33,302 nucleotides of DNA from Pontiellaceae bacterium (GCA_016937945.1 JAFGVP010000015.1:1-33302); one strand, 5' to 3'. Positions 16,233-23,569 are shown, numbered from the stretch's first letter. A program made the numbers and translations. The notes: generated by a model from the sequence alone, not told the origin.

Positions 16233-16535
16233 ATGATAAGAAGAAAATGGCTCGGCCTGGCCGCGACGGCACTGGTTGCCTGCAGCACGATCATCTATGC
16301 CGAAGGAACCGGCGAAACGCCGACACCGCCCCCGATCAAGGGCAACCCGAAAACAAAGGTCTACCACAAACCCGAATGCCGATACTACAAGGCTAAAAGC
16401 AGTACCGCAGAGTTCAAGACGGAAGCAGATGCCAAGAAAGCCGGCTATAAACCCTGTAAAAAATGCGGAGTTCCCAAAAAAGATAAAACGGACAAGGATA
16501 AACCCGCCACCGAAAAGCCTGCGGCTGCGAAATAA
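16233..16535 (+). CDS. Small exported Ada-like zinc-binding-type Cys protein
   Basis: A 100-aa protein with an N-terminal export signal. 'LVAC' at residues 14-17 fits a lipobox, but cleavage after 'IIYA' (residue 23) is also possible, so lipoprotein or soluble secreted remains open. Residues 38-78 form a compact module, 'KVYHKPECRYY' to 'AGYKPCKKC', with His45, Cys49, Cys75 and Cys78. This pattern resembles the metal-binding module of Ada and the tail of some secreted nucleases, but no methyltransferase or nuclease domain is attached. The tail (79-100) is Lys/Pro/Ala rich and probably disordered. AAGGAGA lies 7 nt before the start and a strong terminator follows, so it is a one-gene unit inserted between the two minus-strand SHD1 units. 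Role unknown; metal binding or thiol chemistry outside the cytoplasm is a guess. Confidence 0.85.
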   Translation: MIRRKWLGLAATALVACSTIIYAEGTGETPTPPPIKGNPKTKVYHKPECRYYKAKSSTAEFKTEADAKKAGYKPCKKCGVPKKDKTDKDKPATEKPAAAK

Positions 16536-16546
16536 CAGTCACCCGG

Positions 16547-16575
16547 CCCCGGACCGCTGTCCGGGGTTTCTTTTT
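16547..16575 (+). terminator. Rho-independent terminator of the small Cys protein gene
   Basis: CCCCGGAC (16547-16554), loop CGCT and GTCCGGGG (16559-16566), followed by TTTCTTTTT: an 8-bp perfect stem with a T-run, 12 nt after the stop codon. Confidence 0.93.
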
Positions 16576-16602
16576 ATCCCCGGCCCTGAATCACCGCGGC
16601 AG

Positions 16603-17325
16603 TTAAAATCCGTGAATGGTATCGACGTTGTGCGAAATAAAAAGATGCTCTGCCCAGCTGACTTTTTCACTCAGTTCTGCCGGGAAACAGATATCACGCT
16701 CGCATGGAACGCCGTCAATAAACGGCCCGTATATTTTTATCCACACGCCCAGCGGTTTGTCTTCACTCAGCTTGACCGTGTCCGACGAACGACCGCCGTC
16801 AAAAACCGGGGCACTGCGCAGCTTCATCGATGTTGATTTGGTATCGAACGTTACCTTTTTCCGCGGCGGAATCGCCTCGATTTCAAGTTTGCCCCCGACA
16901 CAGCGTATTTGGTCTTTGGTTCCGTTCTGTCCATCCTGCCGGACATAAATCACGTAATCCGCCTTCAACGCAGGCAGTGAATTCCCCGTGCGGTTGTCCA
17001 AGGTCAGTTCATAATGAAGACGATCATCATCGAGTCGCTTGCGGATTGTGACCTGCAGGCTTCTATCCGAAAGAACCCGGTCTGTCTCGATCCAGCGCCA
17101 CACATATTTGGCGCTTTCCTCCGAAAAGATTGAGGGCGAAACCCACGTCTGCCGCCCGTTTTCCGTCTGGATGAGCAACTGCTTTTTCACGTCATCATAT
17201 TTCAGGAGCTTAACCTGCAGACTGCGACCGGACTGGTCGGACAGCTCCTGATAGCCATTGCTGTCTGCCTGAACAATCATGCCCGCCAGAAAACAGATCA
17301 GCACTCCTGTAATAATCCGCGTCAT
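16603..17325 (-). CDS. Exported SHD1-domain protein, paralogue 3 (divergent copy)
   Basis: A 240-aa protein with a signal peptide ('MTRIITGVLICFLAGMIVQA') and the most diverged SHD1 module of the four (about 24-85: 'YQELSDQSGRSLQVKL', 'TENGRQTWV', 'IFSEESAKYVWRW'). The shared C-terminal region is recognisable but eroded: 'NRTGNSLPALKADY', no 'YTRT', and 'GVWIKIYGP' followed by 'RDI'. The start at 17325 is fixed by a 4-bp ATGA overlap with the stop of the upstream SHD1-TPR gene, implying translational coupling; AAGGGGA lies immediately before it. The two genes form a minus-strand unit separate from paralogues 1 and 2. Its 3' end faces the terminator of the small Cys protein gene. Function unknown. 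Confidence 0.83.
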   Translation of the reverse strand: MTRIITGVLICFLAGMIVQADSNGYQELSDQSGRSLQVKLLKYDDVKKQLLIQTENGRQTWVSPSIFSEESAKYVWRWIETDRVLSDRSLQVTIRKRLDDDRLHYELTLDNRTGNSLPALKADYVIYVRQDGQNGTKDQIRCVGGKLEIEAIPPRKKVTFDTKSTSMKLRSAPVFDGGRSSDTVKLSEDKPLGVWIKIYGPFIDGVPCERDICFPAELSEKVSWAEHLFISHNVDTIHGF

Positions 17326-18755
17326 TCCCCTTGTATCCGAATACTCATGCGACATAAATACGGGTTTTCTTTGCTGTCATCCGGCCAGAGATCGTCCTGT
17401 TCCCCGGCACTCTCTTTCTGCGACTTCTTTTTCAGTCGAACAAGATATTGCCAACAGCATGGATCGTCGGCATTGAGATCGTACGGCGCCCCCGCCTTAT
17501 AGAGTTCCAGGCATCGCGTAAAAAAAGCCTCATATCGCTCTTTGTTCCATTCGGATAACTTTGCCAATGCCTGATGCTGGTATTCAACAGCCTTCTCAAA
17601 CTGTCCGCTTCGTGCATAGACCCGGGCCTGTACGCTCAGCGTCCATGCACTCGCTTCGACTACATTCGATTCAAGCGCCTGATTGACATATTCCAAAGCC
17701 TTTTTTCCATCGCAGATTCCCGGGGCGGAAGCATATAGCTCGGCCAGAACAAGATACGGATACCCGCCTGTTATTGCGTTCTTTTTTTCCATCCAGAAGG
17801 CGGCAAGGTCATACAAACCCTTGCGATAAAATCCTGTTCCGATTGCCATCGCACACGACTGGTACCCCTTGTCCTCAAAATAGAACTCGATCCCCTCGGA
17901 AATTTCCCGCATTCGACCTACATCCGTCGTCTGTTCAAGCAGCTGCAAATCCTTGATCACCCACGCCTGAAGTTCATCATAGTTAAGAGGATGTCCGCGT
18001 TGCATGGCCTGCTCCATGTAGGGAGAGATCGGCTCTCCCCAGGCAACTTCACCTTCCATATCCGCCGGGTAAAAGACATCCCGAACAACAGGCTCTCCTT
18101 CCAGATCAGGCCCGCATATTTTTAACCAGACTCCCTCCAGCTCTTCATCTGAAATCGTTTTTTCATCATATCCCGATAAGCGCCGGCTCACATCGTATAC
18201 CGCAACTGACCGGATTCGTTCGCCAAAGGTTACCGGCTTCGTCGAAAAAGTAATGGACGCGGACGGATCAATCCTTTCAATCACCGTGCTGCCCGGAACA
18301 ATCCGCTGCAGTTCCCCCCGCTCCTTATCGTCGACGGTAATAAAATAGCGATACTCTATCTCCAGATTTTCTATGGGCTGCTTTGAGCGGTTATTCACGG
18401 TGACCTCAAAATGAACCGCGGCGCCGTCAAACTCATCGGACTCCGAATCTGGTTTTGCATCGACGGACTCACTCTTTTTCTTAAAAGAGATGCGCAACGT
18501 GTTTTTGGACAGCATCAGATCCGCCTCGATCCATTTCTTAATATAGGCCTGATCGGCCTCTGAAAAAATGGCCGGAGCAACCCATACACAATTTCCATCT
18601 TCCCGTTCCACCTCCAGTTTCCCCTTCATGGCGTCAAACGAAATAATCTTCGCATGGATCTCGCGTCCCTTGACATCGGTAAAAGTCCGGAATGTATCCG
18701 CACACACAACACCGGCCAGCAACAACGCCGCGAACCCTAAAGAAAAACTACGCAT
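17322..18755 (-). CDS. Exported SHD1-TPR protein, paralogue 4
   Basis: A 477-aa protein: signal peptide ('MRSFSLGFAALLLAGVVCA'), SHD1 at about 20-80 ('FRTFTDVKGREIHAKI', 'EREDGNCVWV', 'IFSEADQAYIKKW'), the shared region at about 90-240 ('NRSKQPIENLEIEYRYF', 'GVWLKICGP' with Cys for the usual Tyr, then 'RDV'), and an added TPR-like C-terminus of about 200 aa ('ARVYARSGQFEKAVEYQHQAL') resembling the Sel1/TPR protein at 12692. It thus joins in one chain the two architectures that are separate genes in the neighbouring unit. GAGGGAGA precedes the start, with a fair promoter at 18800-18828. The stop overlaps paralogue 3 by 4 bp. Function unknown; an extracytoplasmic scaffold or binding protein is likely. 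Confidence 0.87.
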   Translation of the reverse strand: MRSFSLGFAALLLAGVVCADTFRTFTDVKGREIHAKIISFDAMKGKLEVEREDGNCVWVAPAIFSEADQAYIKKWIEADLMLSKNTLRISFKKKSESVDAKPDSESDEFDGAAVHFEVTVNNRSKQPIENLEIEYRYFITVDDKERGELQRIVPGSTVIERIDPSASITFSTKPVTFGERIRSVAVYDVSRRLSGYDEKTISDEELEGVWLKICGPDLEGEPVVRDVFYPADMEGEVAWGEPISPYMEQAMQRGHPLNYDELQAWVIKDLQLLEQTTDVGRMREISEGIEFYFEDKGYQSCAMAIGTGFYRKGLYDLAAFWMEKKNAITGGYPYLVLAELYASAPGICDGKKALEYVNQALESNVVEASAWTLSVQARVYARSGQFEKAVEYQHQALAKLSEWNKERYEAFFTRCLELYKAGAPYDLNADDPCCWQYLVRLKKKSQKESAGEQDDLWPDDSKENPYLCRMSIRIQGE

Positions 18756-18799
18756 TCTATCTCCCTCTCACAAACCTTCTAAAGCAAATGAGTGCTTGA

Positions 18800-18828
18800 T
18801 TTATAACACAAAGAATTCGGCATTTGAA
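18800..18828 (-). promoter_or_regulatory. Putative sigma-70 promoter of the SHD1-TPR unit
   Basis: On the minus strand TTCAAA, a 17-nt spacer and TATAAA (plus-strand 18823-18828 and 18800-18805), 45 bp upstream of the start at 18755. Four of six and five of six matches to consensus. Confidence 0.5.
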
Positions 18829-18897
18829 AACAGACATTCACCTGAATCCTCTCCTTTACCCATTCGTTTTGGTTTTTCATCCGGACCCATTTCACGT

Positions 18898-19014
18898 AGC
18901 CTCAGCGGATGTTGTCGGAGCGGTATTCAAGAGAAACCAAAGGGATTGCCTGAGGCTCTCCGGGGTGACTGCCAACGAAACCACGCGCCGTCTCGCCCGC
19001 GTTAAAACGGGCGA
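18898..19014 (+). promoter_or_regulatory. Leader with long inverted repeats before the DUF4190 pair (possible structured RNA)
   Basis: AGCCTCAG (18898-18905) pairs perfectly with CTGAGGCT (18950-18957). TCGGAG inside its loop (18915-18920) can pair with CTCCGG just downstream (18958-18963), a pseudoknot-like layout. A further 7-bp hairpin, TCGCCCG (18993-18999) with CGGGCGA (19008-19014) followed by an A/T stretch, lies 32 nt before the start codon. I do not recognise a known riboswitch class; chance pairing is possible. Confidence 0.3.
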
Positions 19015-19045
19015 ATTTAAAAATCAGACTGAAAGGAAATAGTTC

Positions 19046-19597
19046 ATGGAAACCAGAAAAAGCACCGGACAATCGATTGCCAGTCTCATCCTCGGCATCT
19101 TCGCCCTGTTTCCATTCGGGCCTCTGACCGGCATTCCGGCAATCATTTGTGGCCACGTTGCACAGTCCCGGATCCGCAAAGATCCGCAGCACCTGACCGG
19201 CGGAGGAAAGGCCGTTGCCGGGCTGGTTATGGGTTATATTTCTCTCGTTTTTGCGCTCCCGATCATGGCCGCCATCGTCATCCCCATGCTGTCTGCCAAT
19301 CCACAACGAGCAATGATTACGGAAGCGCAGGCCGGTTGCGGCATGATTTCCGCAGCCCTTCGCATGGAACATGTAATAAACGGCTCTCTGGATGGCATAG
19401 AAAAGCCGCTCGATCTGACAGGTATTGAAGAGGGAGACCTGGACGGCACCTATTTCAATGCCGACTCCTATGTCTTCGGCTCGCTGGAGGATCCGGATAA
19501 TTATTCAATAACAGCCACCGGAATTGAAGGCGGCAGGGCCGAAGGAATCGTTGTCGTCATGACGGCGTACGGCGGCAGAATTGATTGGCAGTATTAA
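19046..19597 (+). CDS. DUF4190-type membrane protein with pseudopilin-like extension, copy 1
   Basis: A 183-aa membrane protein. Residues 8-80 fit the DUF4190 pattern: hydrophobic helix 'SIASLILGIFALFPFGPLTG', conserved 'CGHVAQSRIR', 'GGGKAVAGLVMGYISL' and a second helix. The second helix runs into 'IVIPMLSANPQRAMITEAQAGCGMI', which resembles the amphipathic helix after the hydrophobic part of type IV pilins and pseudopilins, and then a soluble domain of about 90 aa. The prepilin peptidase site (G-F-T-L-I-E) is absent, so it is not processed as a normal pilin. AAAGGAA lies 7 nt before ATG 19046. It is followed after 19 nt by a homologous gene. Function unknown. Confidence 0.82.
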   Translation: METRKSTGQSIASLILGIFALFPFGPLTGIPAIICGHVAQSRIRKDPQHLTGGGKAVAGLVMGYISLVFALPIMAAIVIPMLSANPQRAMITEAQAGCGMISAALRMEHVINGSLDGIEKPLDLTGIEEGDLDGTYFNADSYVFGSLEDPDNYSITATGIEGGRAEGIVVVMTAYGGRIDWQY

Positions 19598-19616
19598 GGC
19601 AATAGAGGAGGATTCC

Positions 19617-20114
19617 ATGACTGAAAAACGTAATGTCGGACAAGCTACCGCCAGCCTCGTGCTGGGGATTCTTTCGTTTTTATTTTTTGGCCTGCTGGCC
19701 GCCATTCCGGCGGTTATCTGCGGCCATGTTGCCCAGTCGAAAATCCGGAAAAGTCCGGACTCCCTGACCGGAGAAGGCAAGGCGCTGACCGGACTGATTA
19801 TGGGATACATGGTTATCGGGTTTTCCGTTCTGATCATCCCTATGTTGATGGCAATCGCCATTCCGTCCTTTCATAAAGCACGCACGACGGCATGCGAAAA
19901 AGCCTGTCAAAACAACATGCGCATTCTGGAATCCGCCAAGGCAATGTACGGCATTGAAAACAACCTTTCCAATGGCTCCACGGTTTCTGAAGAAGATCTG
20001 GAACCGTACCTGAAAAACGGAATGGAGGATGTGATCTGTCCGGAAGGCGGCGCCTATACGCTGAATCCGATCGGGGAATATCCCGACTGCACGATTCACG
20101 ACTATCCCTATTGA
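19617..20114 (+). CDS. DUF4190-type membrane protein with GspG-like C-terminus, copy 2
   Basis: A 165-aa paralogue of the gene before it. DUF4190 occupies about residues 8-82 ('ASLVLGILSFLFFGLLAAIP', 'CGHVAQSKIRKSPDSLTGEG', 'GLIMGYMVIG'). The second helix ends 'MAIAIPSFHKART' and continues as 'ACQNNMRILESAKAMYGIENN', a good match to the helix of GspG-like pseudopilins of Verrucomicrobia and Lentisphaerae. The tail 'CPEGGAYTLNPIGEYPDCTI' is the characteristic end of that pseudopilin family. As in copy 1 there is no prepilin cleavage motif. ATG 19617 has GAGGAGG 5 nt upstream; an in-frame extension to 19581 has none. The gene ends 32 bp from the convergent antiporter gene. Function unknown. Confidence 0.84.
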   Translation: MTEKRNVGQATASLVLGILSFLFFGLLAAIPAVICGHVAQSKIRKSPDSLTGEGKALTGLIMGYMVIGFSVLIIPMLMAIAIPSFHKARTTACEKACQNNMRILESAKAMYGIENNLSNGSTVSEEDLEPYLKNGMEDVICPEGGAYTLNPIGEYPDCTIHDYPY

Positions 20115-20146
20115 TTGGAATCCTGTTCAAGGCTGCAACAGTCGGA

Positions 20147-21832
20147 TCAGGCAAAGAGCCCCGACACCAGATCCGTACCCATCTGATCGAGTCCCTTCAT
20201 CTCTTTGGTGGACTCCAGCAGATCGGAGAGAGCAAGTACTTCCTCAAGCAGGATCATGCGGGCCACATTCTGGTTGGCTGACGGAACGTTGATCTGCAGC
20301 TTGCTCTCATCCTGAACGAGTGTGAAAGCAATATCATCCTTCAGGACCCGATAGGTCGGCTGTTCGGTATGCAGGTTGTGTACGAAGAATTCCTCCTGCT
20401 GAAGCGCATGGATAAAGCGCTGCATCAGAAATTCGGTAATATCGTGCGACGGAAGATCGAGTTCGATCGTTTCAATATTTTCGCTGCCGCAGTCCAGTGC
20501 CTTGCGTACGCCGGAACCGCGTTCAAAGGATTTAACAAGCAACGGAGGCGCCAGCATGGTTGTGATGACGGTCATCATGATGGCCACTCCGAATACCCCC
20601 TGATCAACCACACCCCGGGCCAAGCCCAGACCCGCCACAATCAGGGCAACCTCGCCGCGAGGAAGCATACCAAGTCCGATACGCAGTGACCCGCGCAGAT
20701 TAAACCGCATCAGCCAGGCCGGCAATCCGCAGCCAACCACCTTGGAAATCACGGCCAGCATGGAATAGACCGCGCCGAAATAGAGTACCGGCTTCATTGC
20801 CTTGAAATCAACCATCATCCCCATCACACAGAAAAATATGGGCACCATAATGTTATAAACGCCCTGCAGGTGGTGTTCGATCTCGTGCGCCAGATCGGTG
20901 CGGGAAAGCGCCAGCCCCATAATGTAGGCCCCGATAATCATGGCCAGTCCGGCCATTTCCGCCAGTCCGGCCAGCAAAAGTGCCAGTCCGAAGCAGGTCG
21001 CCACCATGATTTCGCGTGACCGGAACTGCTTGATGGCCGCCGTAATCCGGCGTGCAAAAAGGAGGCCTAACGCTGTAACCACCACAAAGAAACCGATCGC
21101 CTTGAGTGCAATCAGCCCGATCCGGCCCCAATTAACCTCTCCGCCGGTACCGCTGACATCCGCCATCCCCATCACAATCGCGAGCGTAATAATTCCGAGT
21201 ACATCGTCAAACACAGCGCCGGCCAGAATGGTTACACCTTCGGGTGACGCCATCTTGCGCTTTTCCGCCAGAATGCGCGCTGTGATCCCCACGGACGTCG
21301 CCACGGAAATCACTCCAAGAAAGAGGGCCGCCGGATCCATGAACGAATGAATGTCATTCGGCCACAGCACGGCACACAGGTCACCCAGAACAAAAGAGAA
21401 AACCAGCCCGCCCAGCCCGACAAAAGATCCGACCACGGAATAACGTAAAAATGCAGAAAGATCCGTTTCAAGCCCCGCCAGAAAAAGCAGGATGATGGAA
21501 GCCAGCGTGGCAATCCCGTATAATTCCGCCGATGCCGCCAGTCCATCATGCTCCGCGAAAAGAATCCCGATGGAAGGAAAATCAATCATGCCGCCCAGCG
21601 CATACGGACCGATCAACATGCCCGACGCCAGCTCACCGAGCACGGTCGGCATCTTCAGGAAACGCTGAAACAAGAATCCGCCGACCTTCGCCGCAATAAT
21701 GATAACCCCGAGCTGCAGAATCAGCAGCATCATCAGGTGGGTAATCCCATGTCCCGACGCCTCCGTTAAATGCTCAGAACCCGCAAGAGTATGAACCGCA
21801 TTCGTGACGACGTGGACGGTATTGGTCGGCAT
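20147..21832 (-). CDS. CPA2-family cation/proton antiporter with an unassigned C-terminal domain
   Basis: A 561-aa inner-membrane antiporter of the monovalent cation:proton antiporter-2 family (Kef/NapA type). About 12-13 hydrophobic helices span residues 30-420, with 'MPTVLGELASGMLIGP', 'LFLAGLETDL', the ion-binding pair Asp209-Asp210 in 'GAVFDDVLGI', and 'LRIGLGMLPRGEVALI'. The DD pair is typical of electrogenic CPA2 members. The C-terminal 130 aa ('ETIELDLPSHDITEFLMQRF' onward) is a soluble cytoplasmic domain that is not the TrkA-N/RCK domain of Kef channels; I do not recognise it. Whether Na+ or K+ is carried cannot be told. It starts 2 bp after the ptsN stop, so the two are one operon. 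Confidence 0.9.
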   Translation of the reverse strand: MPTNTVHVVTNAVHTLAGSEHLTEASGHGITHLMMLLILQLGVIIIAAKVGGFLFQRFLKMPTVLGELASGMLIGPYALGGMIDFPSIGILFAEHDGLAASAELYGIATLASIILLFLAGLETDLSAFLRYSVVGSFVGLGGLVFSFVLGDLCAVLWPNDIHSFMDPAALFLGVISVATSVGITARILAEKRKMASPEGVTILAGAVFDDVLGIITLAIVMGMADVSGTGGEVNWGRIGLIALKAIGFFVVVTALGLLFARRITAAIKQFRSREIMVATCFGLALLLAGLAEMAGLAMIIGAYIMGLALSRTDLAHEIEHHLQGVYNIMVPIFFCVMGMMVDFKAMKPVLYFGAVYSMLAVISKVVGCGLPAWLMRFNLRGSLRIGLGMLPRGEVALIVAGLGLARGVVDQGVFGVAIMMTVITTMLAPPLLVKSFERGSGVRKALDCGSENIETIELDLPSHDITEFLMQRFIHALQQEEFFVHNLHTEQPTYRVLKDDIAFTLVQDESKLQINVPSANQNVARMILLEEVLALSDLLESTKEMKGLDQMGTDLVSGLFA

Positions 21833-21834
21833 AG

Positions 21835-22284
21835 CTATTTCCCGGTTAGAAGCTCATAAATCTCAGCGTGGGTTTTGGCGGCAAGCAGCTTTTCGCGCTC
21901 CGCCGGCTGGCTGATCAGGCGGCTCACTTCCGCCAGAAACTGCATGTGCGGACCGGCCCGCTTGATCGGCGAAAGCGTCATGATAAAGATGGTGCAGGGC
22001 AATCCATCCATCGAATCAAAATCGACGCCCTCTTTCTGGAGACCGACAGCGGCAATCAACTGTTTCACGGAATCGGTTTTCCCATGCGGAATCGCCACGC
22101 CGTTCTGCATTCCGGTCGACATCTTGGCCTCGCGGTCCTTAATAGCCTCCAGAATCGTTTCGCGATCGGAAATCTTTCCTGCAGCCACCAGACGATCCAC
22201 CATTTCCTCAAGGATTCCCGCCTTCGTATTCGCCTTCAGATCCACCCAGACAGCATCCGCTGCCAATACTTTTTTCAGATTCAT
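21835..22284 (-). CDS. ptsN: PTS EIIA domain protein, nitrogen-PTS type
   Basis: A 149-aa EIIA of the fructose/nitrogen type. The phosphorylated histidine is His67 in 'NGVAIPHGKTDSV' (His73 in E. coli PtsN), followed by 'GLQKEGVDFDSMDG' and 'IFIMTLSP' as in the family, and the usual C-terminal helix ending 'YELLTGK'. In E. coli, PtsN controls potassium uptake and other targets according to its phosphorylation state. ATG 22284 is preferred to GTG 22293, though both have weak ribosome sites. It is first in an operon with a CPA2 cation antiporter, which suggests that the antiporter or its ion balance is a target; this is inference. The matching enzyme I, PtsP, is about 13 kb away in the same window. 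Confidence 0.9.
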   Translation of the reverse strand: MNLKKVLAADAVWVDLKANTKAGILEEMVDRLVAAGKISDRETILEAIKDREAKMSTGMQNGVAIPHGKTDSVKQLIAAVGLQKEGVDFDSMDGLPCTIFIMTLSPIKRAGPHMQFLAEVSRLISQPAEREKLLAAKTHAEIYELLTGK

Positions 22285-22458
22285 CGTACCCACGCCCCAG
22301 AGTTGGCAATAAATGGGTGAATTGTGGTCAAGATCAACACAAGGTCAACAGTTTTCTGATGACGGGATGCATGTAGAACGCTCTGAACGGGCCCCGGATA
22401 ACAACTCCTTACTCCTGCTAGTATTTTTTACTACAAACAAAAATAACTTTTATATTTT

Positions 22459-22486
22459 TTGACTTAACAAGAAAACTGCCTAGTAT
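22459..22486 (+). promoter_or_regulatory. Sigma-70 promoter of the STAS-like gene
   Basis: TTGACT (22459-22464), a 16-nt spacer and TAGTAT (22481-22486), in an AT-rich stretch, predict a start near 22493 and a leader of about 60 nt. The rest of the 262-bp gap to ptsN also holds a direct repeat GGTCAA at 22326 and 22343 of unknown meaning. Confidence 0.65.
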
Positions 22487-22555
22487 GCACTACGTACTTT
22501 AGTCGGATCAGAGAAGCGGCCCGGACGCAGTACACCTTAACGAAACGACCTGAAC

Positions 22556-22942
22556 ATGTATGAAATTGACAATACTAATGGTGCCCTGATTGTGAAATTC
22601 AAAGGCAACTTTGACTACAGCACGATCAAGCGCATTCTCTATCATGAGATCAGCATGCCGGAGTTCTTTAAACAGAACGACATCTGGCTTGTCGGGACGC
22701 ATCGTACCAATATCCGTCTCGGTGAAATTCAGGAAATCGTGGATGATTTCGGCAACCTATGCCCGGGCGAGCGCCTGCGGGACAAACGTATTGCCATCGT
22801 TGCGCAACCCGGCCTCACATCGGCCTTTCTTCAGTTACTGGCTAACGGACTGGATCGGCGGCTGCCGTTGCTATGCTCCGTGTTTGATGCACTGGAGGAT
22901 GCCGAAAACTGGATCGGCGCGACAAAAAGCCGCGTGGCCTAA
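22556..22942 (+). CDS. STAS/SpoIIAA-like hypothetical protein
   Basis: A 128-aa cytoplasmic protein with alternating beta strands and helices: 'ALIVKFKGNFDY', 'NDIWLVGTHRTNI', 'KRIAIVAQPGLTSAFLQLLA' and a final 'VFDALEDAENWIGA'. The last segment, and the general size and layout, resemble SpoIIAA-like/STAS proteins that end in 'A-x-x-W[IL]', but there is no clear phosphorylation serine motif, so the assignment is tentative. No signal peptide or membrane segment. A good sigma-70 promoter lies upstream, yet no Shine-Dalgarno sequence is seen before ATG 22556. Its stop codon interleaves with that of the convergent mrpG (22939-22942). Function unknown. Confidence 0.65.
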   Translation: MYEIDNTNGALIVKFKGNFDYSTIKRILYHEISMPEFFKQNDIWLVGTHRTNIRLGEIQEIVDDFGNLCPGERLRDKRIAIVAQPGLTSAFLQLLANGLDRRLPLLCSVFDALEDAENWIGATKSRVA

Positions 22943-23304
22943 TCCTCTCCGGAAGGAAGATCGGACTCGTTATCCTTCCGCCCATGCACCTTCCACTCAT
23001 CGATGCGGGTCAAAATCCAAAGTGATGCGCCGGACCGATAGGCCGCCCTGCTGATCATGTGCGCAGCCACCGGAGCGGTCAGCAGGAAGAATGCGATTAC
23101 CAGAATGCCTTTTGACGTCACCGTGATCGTATTGAAATGAATCATCATGCCGATTGTGATGGCGCTCACCCCGACCGTTCCAGTTTTGGTTGCGGCATGC
23201 ATGCGCGTGAATAGATCGGGCAGGCGCAGGATACCGGCGGTCGCAACCAGCGTGAGCAGGCCGCCGATAAGCAGGAAAACGGATGCAAAAATTTCCCGGA
23301 TCAT
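22939..23304 (-). CDS. mrpG: Mrp Na+/H+ antiporter subunit G
   Basis: A 121-aa membrane subunit of the seven-part Mrp (Mnh/Sha) monovalent cation/proton antiporter. Three hydrophobic helices; family motif 'AGILRLPDLFTRMHAATKTGTVGV' at about residues 25-48 (PhaG/MnhG/YufB type). The start is set by a 4-bp ATGA overlap with mrpF. The hydrophilic tail 'WKVHGRKDNESDLPSGED' is longer than usual. Last gene of the operon; its stop overlaps that of the convergent STAS-like gene. Confidence 0.93.
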   Translation of the reverse strand: MIREIFASVFLLIGGLLTLVATAGILRLPDLFTRMHAATKTGTVGVSAITIGMMIHFNTITVTSKGILVIAFFLLTAPVAAHMISRAAYRSGASLWILTRIDEWKVHGRKDNESDLPSGED

Positions 23305-23567
23305 GATGCCCCGCCTTTCTGGATATAGATAGCCAGCGCCACGGTTCCGACAAAGGAGAGCAGTGCTATGCTGATGGCTGCCGGCACATAGTAAAACGAA
23401 CCGGACTGCACGCAGTGCGTCAGAATCAGTGCCACCACAATCGTCGCCGCCATGTCCAGCGCAATCACGCGGTCGGCCAGCGTGGGCCCGAGCACAACAC
23501 GCACGAAACAACCGCAGAAGGCGATCAGCAATATAAAGATGACAATGGAACAGACAACTTCGATCAT
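23301..23567 (-). CDS. mrpF: Mrp Na+/H+ antiporter subunit F
   Basis: An 88-aa subunit with three hydrophobic helices and the family signature 'RVVLGPTLADRVIALDMAA' at residues 23-41. GAGGT lies 4 nt before the start, inside the 2-bp gap and end of mrpE. It overlaps mrpG by 4 bp. Confidence 0.94.
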   Translation of the reverse strand: MIEVVCSIVIFILLIAFCGCFVRVVLGPTLADRVIALDMAATIVVALILTHCVQSGSFYYVPAAISIALLSFVGTVALAIYIQKGGAS

Positions 23568-23569
23568 GA

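Noticed and set aside
18898..18957. tRNA-like reading of the 8-bp helix
   Set aside because: Only about 60 nt in total, no T-arm or anticodon arm of the right form.
23305..23511. N-terminal extension of mrpG
   Set aside because: It overlaps mrpF in another frame; the ATGA overlap at 23301-23304 gives the normal start and family length.
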